A program made the translations under genes and the position numbers. A stretch of DNA of 64,000 bases from JAIBBD01 sp041390685 (GTDB lineage Bacteria > Chloroflexota > Dehalococcoidia > UBA2979). The notes beneath the pieces were generated by a model. It did no database searches and was not told the origin of the DNA. It saw nothing but the letters and a program-made list of their open reading frames with translations. Every line of letters begins with the position of its first letter. The first letter of the stretch is position 1. Location: assembly GCA_041390685.1 (NCBI GenBank), contig JAWKPL010000001.1, positions 1,426,001-1,490,000 on the forward strand, in the 5' to 3' direction. Positions 35,527-42,835 of the stretch are shown piece after piece.

Positions 35527-36255
35527 ATGAGTTACCCTCGCATGGAGGCCGTCCTCTTCGACTTCGACGGCACCCTCGGCACCTACCGCTCGCACCTCGG
35601 GGAGTACATCGCGGCCGCCGCCGAGTACGGCGTGACGGTGACCGCCGAGGCGCTGGCCGCGACCCTCGAGGACGCCTGGCGCGAGTGGCAGACCTCCGAA
35701 GGCGTCGACCACGCCGCGTCCTCCGCCTCCGAGGCGCGGTACAACGCCGAGGTGCGCTCACGGCTCCACGTCGCGCGGCTCGCCGCCGCCGGCGCCACGG
35801 GCGACCTTGAGGCGATCGCGGCCCGCATCTGCGAGCTGGAGTGCGCGCCCGCGGCGTTTGAGGTCTACGCGGATACGCCGCCCGCCCTCGCGCGACTCAA
35901 GGCGGCCGGGCTCCGCACTGTGATCGTGTCCAACCACGTCTGGCGGCTCCCCGAGGTCGTCGAGGCGCTCGGCCTGGGGCCGCTCGTCGACGTCGTCGTG
36001 ACGAGCGCGCGCGCCGGGTACCGCAAGCCGCACCCCGCCATCTACCGCATCGCCCTCGAAGCGACCGGATGCGCGCCAGGTGGGGCGTTGTTCGTTGGCG
36101 ACAGCCCCTCGCACGACATCGAGGGGCCGCGCGCCGCAGGCATGCAGGCCGTGCTCATCGACCGCAAGGGCCGCTATCCGCACCTCGACGGTATCGACAC
36201 GCTCGCGGACCTCGAGGTGCCCGGGCTGTTGCTTCCCACGTCGCACGACACATGA
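35527..36255 (+). CDS. HAD-superfamily hydrolase
   Basis: A 242-residue HAD phosphatase: motif I LFDFDGTLG with nucleophile Asp12 and Asp14, motif II TVIVSNHVW, Lys in YRKPHPAIY, motif IV FVGDSPSHDIEG, and a helical cap between motifs I and II. The substrate is unknown. The start ATG at 35527 follows GTGAGGGC. Its stop overlaps the next start (ATGA), so it is coupled to a GNAT acetyltransferase. Confidence 0.88.
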   Translation: MSYPRMEAVLFDFDGTLGTYRSHLGEYIAAAAEYGVTVTAEALAATLEDAWREWQTSEGVDHAASSASEARYNAEVRSRLHVARLAAAGATGDLEAIAARICELECAPAAFEVYADTPPALARLKAAGLRTVIVSNHVWRLPEVVEALGLGPLVDVVVTSARAGYRKPHPAIYRIALEATGCAPGGALFVGDSPSHDIEGPRAAGMQAVLIDRKGRYPHLDGIDTLADLEVPGLLLPTSHDT

Positions 36256-36725
36256 AAGCACGGACAGTGGACGTCACCCTGGCCCCCATCCCCGACCGCG
36301 AGCTGGACGAGTTCCTCGCCTGGTTCGACCAGTACCGCCGCGAGCTCGAGCCGTTCGACCCCGCGGGGCCGGACCCGCACCCGCTCTCCCGCTACTGGGA
36401 CGCGCTGCGCCGGGACCCGGAGGCGCAGGAGCTGCTGTGGATCGAGGCGGGCGGGACGCGCGTCGGCTTCCTGCTCGCTCGCGGCTTCGAGGACTGGCCG
36501 GCGACGGAGGACACGGTCGTCGACATCGCCGAGTGCTTCATCGCGCCGGAGCACCGCCGCCGGGGCTATGGCCGGGCCGCCGTCGAAGTGATGCTCGGGC
36601 GTGAGCGTGAGCGCGGCGCCGTCCTCGTCGAAGCCTCGATCCTCCCGGCCAATGCCGACGCGCTGGCGTTCTGGGCCGCGCTTGGCTTCACGACCCGCGC
36701 CGTTCGGACGGCGAGACGGCCGTAA
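36252..36725 (+). CDS. GNAT-family acetyltransferase
   Basis: A 157-residue protein: acetyl-CoA motif A in IAECFIAPEHRRRGYGRAAVE, then VLVEASILPANADALAFWAALGF as the typical C-terminal strand-helix-strand. The acceptor is unknown. It begins inside the stop codon of the HAD gene (ATGA overlap). Confidence 0.88.
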   Translation: MKARTVDVTLAPIPDRELDEFLAWFDQYRRELEPFDPAGPDPHPLSRYWDALRRDPEAQELLWIEAGGTRVGFLLARGFEDWPATEDTVVDIAECFIAPEHRRRGYGRAAVEVMLGRERERGAVLVEASILPANADALAFWAALGFTTRAVRTARRP

Positions 36726-36772
36726 GGTAGGATCGCCGGGGCGAACGAGTCCGCGGTTCGGGGGGAGCGACT

Positions 36773-37651
36773 GTGATCTGGGACGTCCACTGCCATTTCC
36801 CGCGCAACTGGGATCCGGCCATCGAGGTCGAGGCGGACGAACTCCTCGAACGCCGGGCGGACGCCCTGCGCGCCGCCGGCGTCACCCGCGCCTCGCTCCT
36901 CTGCGGGGGCCGTTTCGGGCTGCCGTACGAGGAGTCGATCGAGATGGCCCGCCGCCACGAGGACCTGTTCGTCCCGAGCGCCATGGTGGACCCGGACGAG
37001 ATCACCGGGCGCGATGTCCGCCGCCTCCACGAGATGGGCTATCGGGGGCTCAAGATCATCGGCACCCGCCGCGATTACGACGACCGCCGTTACTTCACGG
37101 TCTACGAGGCGGCGGAGATGCTCCGGATGCCGATCCTCTTTCACCTCGGCGTGATCGGCGGGGGCGTCGACTACTCCATCACCCACCCGAGGCGGGACGC
37201 GCAGGCCGCCCAGACGATGGAGCGCATGCGCGAGATGGGGCGCAACTTCCTGCGCGACGTGTCTGCGATCCGCATGCGTCCCTTCCACCTGGACACCATC
37301 GCGAACAACTTCCCGGACCTGCGGGTCATCGGCGCTCACCTCGGCGGCACTGGCAATTATGACGAAGCGGCCTCGGTGGCCCGCTGGCGGCACAACGTCC
37401 TCTTCGACATGTCGGGCGGCGTGACCATCGAGCGGCACGCGATGGACCGCGACCTCATCGGCAAAGAGATCGGCGTCGAGAAGCTGGTCTGGGGATCGGA
37501 CTGCCAGGACCACGAAATCGGGGAGCATGTGAAGCGCTTCGAGATCCTCTTCGACCAGCTTCGGCTGACGGAGGACCAGACCGAGCGCATGTGGTACCGC
37601 AATGCCGCCGAGCTGTTCGGCGAGGCCGAGCCCTCGACCGCTGCCGAGTGA
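36773..37651 (+). CDS. Amidohydrolase-2 family protein
   Basis: A 292-residue TIM-barrel metal hydrolase or decarboxylase. Metal ligands: His6 and His8 in WDVHCHFP, a His in LFHLGV, a His in VIGAHLGG and Asp in VWGSDCQDH. Members act on aromatic carboxylates or lactones; the substrate is not deducible. The start is a GTG at 36773 after GGGGGGAG. Confidence 0.88.
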   Translation: MIWDVHCHFPRNWDPAIEVEADELLERRADALRAAGVTRASLLCGGRFGLPYEESIEMARRHEDLFVPSAMVDPDEITGRDVRRLHEMGYRGLKIIGTRRDYDDRRYFTVYEAAEMLRMPILFHLGVIGGGVDYSITHPRRDAQAAQTMERMREMGRNFLRDVSAIRMRPFHLDTIANNFPDLRVIGAHLGGTGNYDEAASVARWRHNVLFDMSGGVTIERHAMDRDLIGKEIGVEKLVWGSDCQDHEIGEHVKRFEILFDQLRLTEDQTERMWYRNAAELFGEAEPSTAAE

Positions 37652-37668
37652 CCCGCGGCTGACGCGCG

Positions 37669-39162
37669 ATGGTCGACCAGGAACGTGAAGCACCACCCGA
37701 CCAGGGTGACGGCACGCCTCACGGCGGCTCCCCGGCGATCGACGCGAGGGCCGGCGCAGACCTCGTGAATGACGACGGCGCTGCGGAAGAGGGAGCGCCC
37801 GAATCCGCCGGTCCGATCGACGAGGCGATTGAGGGCGTCGACATCGGCGAGGCTGACGGCGGGGGGGCTGACGGCGGGGGGGCCGACGGCGGGGGGGCCG
37901 CCGATGCCACCGATGAAGCGGCGCCGATCGAAGTCGCTGACGAGGCCGACGGTGGCGAGGTGACGGCCGACGCCGAGCCGCCGAGCCTGGACGCATCGCC
38001 CGAGCCCGACGCCACCGCCACGGAGGACGACGCCCTCGCCGCCGGGGCTGGCCCCGCGGAGGGGGACGCCGAGGCTGGCGGCGAGGCGCTGGATGTCGAC
38101 TCCCTCGATGCTCCGAGCGAGCCGCCCGGCGCGGGCCCATCCGCGGATGCCGTCGACGCGAGCGTTGAGCCTCCGGCGTCTGCGCCCGCCGTGGCGCCGC
38201 CGGCGGGTCCTGCCCCGGGGCACCTCGGGGCGCTGCGCGCCAGCACGCCCACCGTCGGCCGCTGGTTGCGCCGCGAGGCGCGCCCCCGCCCGCCCGTCCA
38301 GAACCGCTACACCATCGAGGGCCCCGAGTGGCTCGAGCCAGAGTTCGAGCAGCAGACCGTGGAGGTGCCCAGCCCGCCGCTCGGGCGGTCGCCGGGCCGG
38401 CTGCCGGCGATCGTCCTCGCGATCCTCATGGCGGGGGTGTTCCTGCTGTTCGTCCTCATCGAGCCGACGCCGATGTGGCTGCTGCTGTTCGGCGCGATCA
38501 TGGCGGCCCTGGGCACGGATGGCGTGCTGCGCTCGATCCGCCATCGGGTGTTCGAGCGGGAGGACGGGCGCGATACGGTGCCGCACATCTTCCTGCCGGC
38601 GTTGTTCGCCCTCGCGGTCCCGCTCTTCATGGAAGAGAACCTGGACAGCTACTGGGTCGTCCCGGCCGCCCTCGTCGCGGGGGTCGCGTTCGTCCTTGTG
38701 ATCCTCGCAGAGGTGCCGGCGGAGGAAGCGGAAGACGACGAGTTCCACGGCCGCGCGCGGTTCGTGTCGATCGCCACCACGTACTTCGTGGCGTTCGCGC
38801 TGTTCTCCCTGACGTACACGTTCGACCTCGGGCTGCGCGACGCGCTGGTGGTCGTCGCGCTGGTCTCGGTGCTGCTCGCCGTGGAACTGATCCGCGAGGG
38901 GGAAGTCGACCCGCTGGAGACGCTGTTGCTCGCGGGCGTGGTGGGCGTGGTGGTCGCAGAGGCGCGGTGGGTGCTGAAGTACATGCCCATCGACGCGTAT
39001 CCGGCGGGGATCGCGCTCGTGCTGGTGTTCTACTTCGTGACGGGGATGGTGCACGCGTACATGACGCGCCACATCAACGTGACCGTCGCCGCGGAGTACA
39101 CGATCGTCACGGTGCTCGGGCTTGCGCTCGTGGTCGCGGCCCGCGCCACCGGCATCGCCTGA
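37669..39162 (+). CDS. Integral membrane protein with long acidic, disordered N-terminus
   Basis: A 497-residue protein. Residues 1 to about 230 are Asp/Glu/Ala/Pro/Gly-rich and look disordered, including three GGGAD-type repeats coded by three G7 runs (37861-37910). Residues about 245-495 hold eight or so membrane helices (IVLAILMAGVFLLFVLI, ALVVVALVSVLLAVELI, AGIALVLVFYFVTGMVHAY). It is possibly an envelope protein; no family is named with confidence. It begins 17 bp after the amidohydrolase gene. Confidence 0.75.
   Translation: MVDQEREAPPDQGDGTPHGGSPAIDARAGADLVNDDGAAEEGAPESAGPIDEAIEGVDIGEADGGGADGGGADGGGAADATDEAAPIEVADEADGGEVTADAEPPSLDASPEPDATATEDDALAAGAGPAEGDAEAGGEALDVDSLDAPSEPPGAGPSADAVDASVEPPASAPAVAPPAGPAPGHLGALRASTPTVGRWLRREARPRPPVQNRYTIEGPEWLEPEFEQQTVEVPSPPLGRSPGRLPAIVLAILMAGVFLLFVLIEPTPMWLLLFGAIMAALGTDGVLRSIRHRVFEREDGRDTVPHIFLPALFALAVPLFMEENLDSYWVVPAALVAGVAFVLVILAEVPAEEAEDDEFHGRARFVSIATTYFVAFALFSLTYTFDLGLRDALVVVALVSVLLAVELIREGEVDPLETLLLAGVVGVVVAEARWVLKYMPIDAYPAGIALVLVFYFVTGMVHAYMTRHINVTVAAEYTIVTVLGLALVVAARATGIA
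37861..37910 (+). repeat. Three in-frame G7 runs in a tandem repeat
   Basis: A 15-bp unit (GGGGGGG-CTGACGGC or GGGGGGG-CCGACGGC) is repeated three times, encoding repeated Gly-Gly-Gly-Ala-Asp. Both unit number and G-run length could vary by slippage. Confidence 0.8.
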
Positions 39163-39210
39163 GCTCGCGCGGGGGCCCCCGGCCTCATGGCCGCACTCCG
39201 AGGACTCTGC

Positions 39211-39216
39211 TAGCAT
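39211..39216 (+). promoter_or_regulatory. Possible extended -10 box for tRNA-Pro
   Basis: TGC-TAGCAT, an extended -10 pattern, ends 12 bp before the mature tRNA start. No matching -35 box is seen. Confidence 0.35.
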
Positions 39217-39228
39217 CGGATGTCCGGT

Positions 39229-39305
39229 CGGGGAGTGGCGCAGCCTGGTAGCGCACTTGACTGGGGGTCAAGAGGTCGCACGTTCAAATCGTGTCTCCCC
39301 GACCA
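39229..39305 (+). tRNA. tRNA-Pro (anticodon GGG)
   Basis: A full cloverleaf with encoded CCA. Acceptor stem CGGGGAG / CTCCCCG, D arm GCGCAGCCTGGTAGCGC, anticodon stem CTTGA / TCAAG with loop CTGGGGG (anticodon GGG), T arm around GTTCAAATC, discriminator A, then CCA at 39303-39305. Confidence 0.95.
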
Positions 39306-39505
39306 GCCCTCAATCTGAATCTAAGTAGACCTCATTACTCGACTCGCGCCGAGATCAGGCGACAACCACGGCGCTGACAAGCGGCTGCGAGTTGCCCGGC
39401 GTTTCCGATCCCCCGCGGCCAGCGGTACGTCGTCTGTGCACGGCGTACCGCGGCGGCCCATTCGCGGCCACGGGCCGACCTCGGGCGGACCCGACGGAGC
39501 TTCGC

Positions 39506-40324
39506 TCAGCGCGAGCCGATCCCCACGTTAAACACGAAGGGTACGTCAGCCGGGCCGTCGCCGAATCGCGAGCGGAAGGAGACATCGACCTCACGTCGGA
39601 TGGCGTCTCGTCCCGCCTCGGTCGCGTCCCGAAACAGACCGGCGACGGCAGGCGCCGCCCCGAGCATCCTCGTCCAGAGTTCATCGCCGGACTCGACGTG
39701 CATGACGGTCTCGATCTGCTCGACGTGGACTGCGATGAAGCCTGCGTCGGTCATCTCGGTGATCAGATCCTGAGGGTCCGACAGGCAAAACAACGGTGAC
39801 TCCCGCGGCGGTGGAGCGGAGAAGCCGGGGAGGCTCTTCGCGGCGGCCTGGAAGAACATCGCGAGCCCGGGTACGCGGTCGGGAGGGCCGAAGACCGACA
39901 TGACGCCGGTGCCGCCTGGGCGAGTCACCCGCGCCAGTTCGCGCAGGCCCTCAGCGCGTTGCGGGAACAACATGATGCCGAGCTGTGAGCACGCCACGTC
40001 AAAGGTGCCGGGATCGAAGTCGAGTGCGGTGCCGTCCATCACTCGCGCCTCGAGATGGACCAGGCCTTCCTGGCGGGCCCGCTCGTTCAGCAGGTGGACC
40101 ATGCGCGGAGAGAAATCCACCGCCAGTACGTGAGCTCCGAGCCGAGCCGCCGGGACGCTGAGAGCGCCGGGACCGGCAGCGACGTCGAGCAGCCGGTCCC
40201 CTTCTCGGACTCCGGCTAGCGATAGCGCTGCTTCAGCAGCCGTTGTCGCCATGGGCGTAACCGCGTGGTCGTACGAGGCCGCGAACGCGTCCCACGCGTC
40301 GCGCTGTTGTTCCAGTCTGGCCAT
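39506..40324 (-). CDS. Class I SAM-dependent methyltransferase
   Basis: A 272-residue methyltransferase of the UbiE/COQ5-like group. SAM motif I is LLDVAAGPGALSVPAARLGA (about 45-64), then VLAVDFSP (motif post-I) and ELARVTRPGGTGVMSVFG (motif III). The C-terminal half carries substrate-binding segments. The substrate is unknown. It sits between the tRNA-Pro gene and a repeat-protein gene in DNA that may be an inserted segment. Confidence 0.85.
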   Translation of the reverse strand: MARLEQQRDAWDAFAASYDHAVTPMATTAAEAALSLAGVREGDRLLDVAAGPGALSVPAARLGAHVLAVDFSPRMVHLLNERARQEGLVHLEARVMDGTALDFDPGTFDVACSQLGIMLFPQRAEGLRELARVTRPGGTGVMSVFGPPDRVPGLAMFFQAAAKSLPGFSAPPPRESPLFCLSDPQDLITEMTDAGFIAVHVEQIETVMHVESGDELWTRMLGAAPAVAGLFRDATEAGRDAIRREVDVSFRSRFGDGPADVPFVFNVGIGSR

Positions 40325-40609
40325 TGTTCCTCCGTCTGCGCGGGTCGCTCGAACCTACTTCCGAACGCGAGCGTGCGCTTCATCGTCGAGCGTGCAGGCG
40401 GACGCCTCTCCGCAGTCCGGTCACACGTAGCGCGAGTGCAGCGAGCCCGTGATCCCAGCCTAGTTGGTGCACGACAGTCGGCGGAATGCCAACCCTGTAG
40501 CAGGACCGGGACTGTGGGCAGGCGATCCCCGGGAGGCAGGGTCATGCGGACAGCGACGCGAGATTTCGCTATATTCCGCGGGCATCCGCACGTGAAAGGG
40601 GTCGGGCCG

Positions 40610-41473
40610 ATGAAGTGGCGTTTCCTGGGGGCCATCGGCATTGTCGTTGCCGCCCTCCTCGGCCTTGGCGCCACAGCTCCTAGTGCGGTGCACGCCGGGT
40701 TCTGTTACGCGTACAACGGCACCGTGGGGTTCGCCACCGGCAACGTCTCCTGTACAGCAGACCCCGGCAACAACTTTGCCCTCGTCATCGGGGAGGACTC
40801 CACGGCCTCCGCCGACGGTGGCGAGAACAACGTTGCCATCGTGCTCGGCGACTCCAGTAATGCCGACACCAGCGGTGGCAGCAACAACACCGTGTTCGTC
40901 TTCGGGGACTTCAGTAGCGCGAGTACATACTCCGGCGACAACAACAGCGCGTTCGTTGTCGGCAACGAAGGGCGGGCCAAGGCCGGGTATGGAAACAACA
41001 ACACGGCGTCGGCTCGCGGGCATGGAAGTCGCGCTACCGCCTACGGTAACGACAACATGGCATCCGTCTTCGGCAGCGGAAGCGAGGCCGGTGCCCTTGG
41101 AGGCAGCGGCAACTCAGCCTCAATCGTCGGCAACTCCAGCTATGCGGAGATCGACGGTGGCAATGACAACACCGCGTCCGTCGTCGGTCACTCCAGCTCA
41201 GCGAGGATCTTCGGAGGGAACGGCAACACTGCGTCCGTCTTCGGCGATTCGAGCTATGCCGACACCAACGACGGTGGCAACGACAACACTGTCACCGTCT
41301 TCGGCAACTCGAGCGGAGCCAGCACCTATCAGGGCGGCGGTAACACTGCCACCGTCGTCGGAGACGGAGGCCGGGCGAAAGCAGGGTACGGCAACGACAA
41401 CGCAGCCTGGGCTCTCGCAGATGGCTGCACCGCGATCGCCTACGGCGGCGGCGAGTTCACGGTGTGTCCCTGA
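40610..41473 (+). CDS. Exported beta-roll-like repeat protein
   Basis: A 287-residue protein starting at the ATG at 40610 after AAAGGGG. Signal peptide about 1-29 (GATAPSAVHA). From about residue 68 to the end are eleven repeats of 18-20 residues with consensus NDNTASVxGxSSxAxxxGG (for example NDNTASVVGHSSSARIFGG). The Asn ladder, spaced Val/Ala and Gly turns resemble YadA-head or other left-handed beta-roll surface repeats. There is no outer-membrane anchor or C-terminal helix, so it is probably secreted or bound to the wall. Two Cys near each end (CYAYN..CTADP, and DGCTAI..TVCP) may cap the roll. Confidence 0.8.
   Translation: MKWRFLGAIGIVVAALLGLGATAPSAVHAGFCYAYNGTVGFATGNVSCTADPGNNFALVIGEDSTASADGGENNVAIVLGDSSNADTSGGSNNTVFVFGDFSSASTYSGDNNSAFVVGNEGRAKAGYGNNNTASARGHGSRATAYGNDNMASVFGSGSEAGALGGSGNSASIVGNSSYAEIDGGNDNTASVVGHSSSARIFGGNGNTASVFGDSSYADTNDGGNDNTVTVFGNSSGASTYQGGGNTATVVGDGGRAKAGYGNDNAAWALADGCTAIAYGGGEFTVCP
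40811..41455 (+). repeat. Eleven coding tandem repeats of about 57 bp
   Basis: Imperfect repeats in frame with the exported repeat protein, each with GGCAACxxCAACACxGC-like openings and a GTCxTCGGC core. DNA units are diverged, so repeats are old or under selection for variation. Confidence 0.75.
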
Positions 41474-41846
41474 GCTCGGAGAGGGTGCGACGTGGTGGGC
41501 TTCAGCGCGGCCAAGCCGATGCACCGAGGACGTCCCTGCGGGCGGGCTTCCCAGTACCAGGCGGCCCATTCCGTCGAGACCTCGTGATTTGATGCGGGCT
41601 GGTATCCGGTGCAGGCGTGATGCACCGCGCTGAAGCGCACTTGATCGAGGGTCAAGCGGTCCCGCGTTCGAACCGTGTCCCTCCGACCGGCGCTCAGGTG
41701 GACGTCGAAGCTCCTCTCAGCGTCGCCGACCGCCAGTGAAGGAGCCCAACCATGGCGCCTAACGAACACGCGGGCTTGCGGACGATGACAGGAAGCGGCC
41801 TGCCCCCGCGAGCAGGCGGGCTTTACTCGGAAGCCGCGGATACGCG
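41474..41846. other. Intergenic region with a tRNA remnant
   Basis: No gene is supported between the repeat protein and the LCM-type methyltransferase. The diverged tRNA-Pro-like copy lies at 41635-41689; the remainder shows no recognised site. Confidence 0.5.
41625..41689 (+). pseudogene. Diverged tRNA-Pro-like remnant
   Basis: Matches the 3' 55 bases of the intact tRNA-Pro (39251-39305) at 44 of 55 positions, keeping the anticodon stem CTTGA/TCAAG and GTTCGAA of the T arm. The loop reads TCGAGGG, the acceptor stem lacks a proper 5' half, and the terminal CCA is replaced by CCG, so it is not expected to be a working tRNA. Confidence 0.65.
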
Positions 41847-42743
41847 ATGACGGGTGCGCTCGATCCGCCGACGAGTCCCGATGATCGACGCAAGGTCAGG
41901 CTCCGCGGGCTGGCAGTAACGGCCCTCTATACGGCTGAAGTCTGGCGACGGGAGGGCGTTCCCGGAGCGGATCTGCTCGCGTCAACGGATGCGGCGCGGG
42001 TCTTTCGTGTCACGGAGGCAGCGCTCGGGCCAGGCCGGCTCCTGGGGCGGCTCCCCTGGCGGCGCCGAGAGGCGTGGAGCCCGTTGCCGGTCGCACTTGC
42101 GCACCGCCATGCGCTCATCGACCGCTGGGCTGCGGACAGCGACGCCGTCGTCGTCCTCGAGCTTGCGGCGGGACTGTCGCCGCGCGGGTTCTGGCTGTCG
42201 GGGCTGTCCGAGCGCCTCGTCGTGGAGGTGGACACGCCCGAGGTGATCGCGGCGAAGCTCCGGCTCCTCCGCGGGACGGCTGAGGGCCGCGCTGCGCTGA
42301 CGCGCACGCACTGGCGCTTCACAGGCGGCGACCTGCGCACGCTCGATCTCGACACGCTGGTCCCACCCGGCCAGCGCACGATGGTCATCGCGGAAGGACT
42401 GCTGATGTACCTGGATGCAGAGGCGAGGCGCTCGCTCTTCCGGCGCATCGCTGAGCTGCTGACCACGCGTGGCGGTACATTCGTCGCGGACCTCGTGCCG
42501 CCGGCTGAGGAGCCGCAGCCGGGCCTCGGTGGGAAACTGCTTGGATGGCTGATGAGGCGAGCCACCAGCGGCGTCGGCTTCACGCAGGGACGGTCGACGC
42601 GCTCCGACATCCTCGCTGAGCTGCTTGCGGCCGGCTTCGGATCCGCCGAGGCAGTGGAACCTCAGGCGGTTGCGGCGACGCTCGGCCTGCCGCACGCGGG
42701 GACGTGGACGCGGATGGTCGTGTTTCGCGCGCGGGTGCCGTGA
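41847..42743 (+). CDS. Leucine-carboxyl-methyltransferase-like O-methyltransferase
   Basis: A 298-residue protein of the LCM/PPM1 (TcmP-like) SAM methyltransferase family: VVVLELAAGLSPRGFWLS (motif I), VVEVDTPEVIAAKLRLL, and TMVIAEGLLMYLDAEARRSLFRRI, which is the family hallmark. Members methylate carboxyl or hydroxyl groups in secondary metabolites or proteins. The substrate is unknown. It lies just after the tRNA remnant, at the edge of the accessory stretch. Confidence 0.85.
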   Translation: MTGALDPPTSPDDRRKVRLRGLAVTALYTAEVWRREGVPGADLLASTDAARVFRVTEAALGPGRLLGRLPWRRREAWSPLPVALAHRHALIDRWAADSDAVVVLELAAGLSPRGFWLSGLSERLVVEVDTPEVIAAKLRLLRGTAEGRAALTRTHWRFTGGDLRTLDLDTLVPPGQRTMVIAEGLLMYLDAEARRSLFRRIAELLTTRGGTFVADLVPPAEEPQPGLGGKLLGWLMRRATSGVGFTQGRSTRSDILAELLAAGFGSAEAVEPQAVAATLGLPHAGTWTRMVVFRARVP

Positions 42744-42835
42744 GCGCGATGATCTGCCCGATGCTCAAGGGGCCGGCCAAGCACGTGGGTGTTCGTGACT
42801 CTGCGCCCCCTTGACGCGAAGGGGCAAGGCGCCCC

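Noticed and set aside
40811..41455. CRISPR-like repeat array
   Set aside because: Repeats are imperfect, in frame, and encode a secreted repeat protein; there are no constant repeats or unique spacers and no cas genes.
40610..41473. Trimeric autotransporter adhesin
   Set aside because: Head-like repeats only; no stalk, no outer-membrane beta-barrel anchor.
39306..41624. Insertion sequence or integrase between the tRNA and its remnant
   Set aside because: No transposase or integrase frame, no terminal inverted repeats seen.
41625..41689. A second functional tRNA gene
   Set aside because: Incomplete acceptor stem, changed anticodon loop and no CCA.
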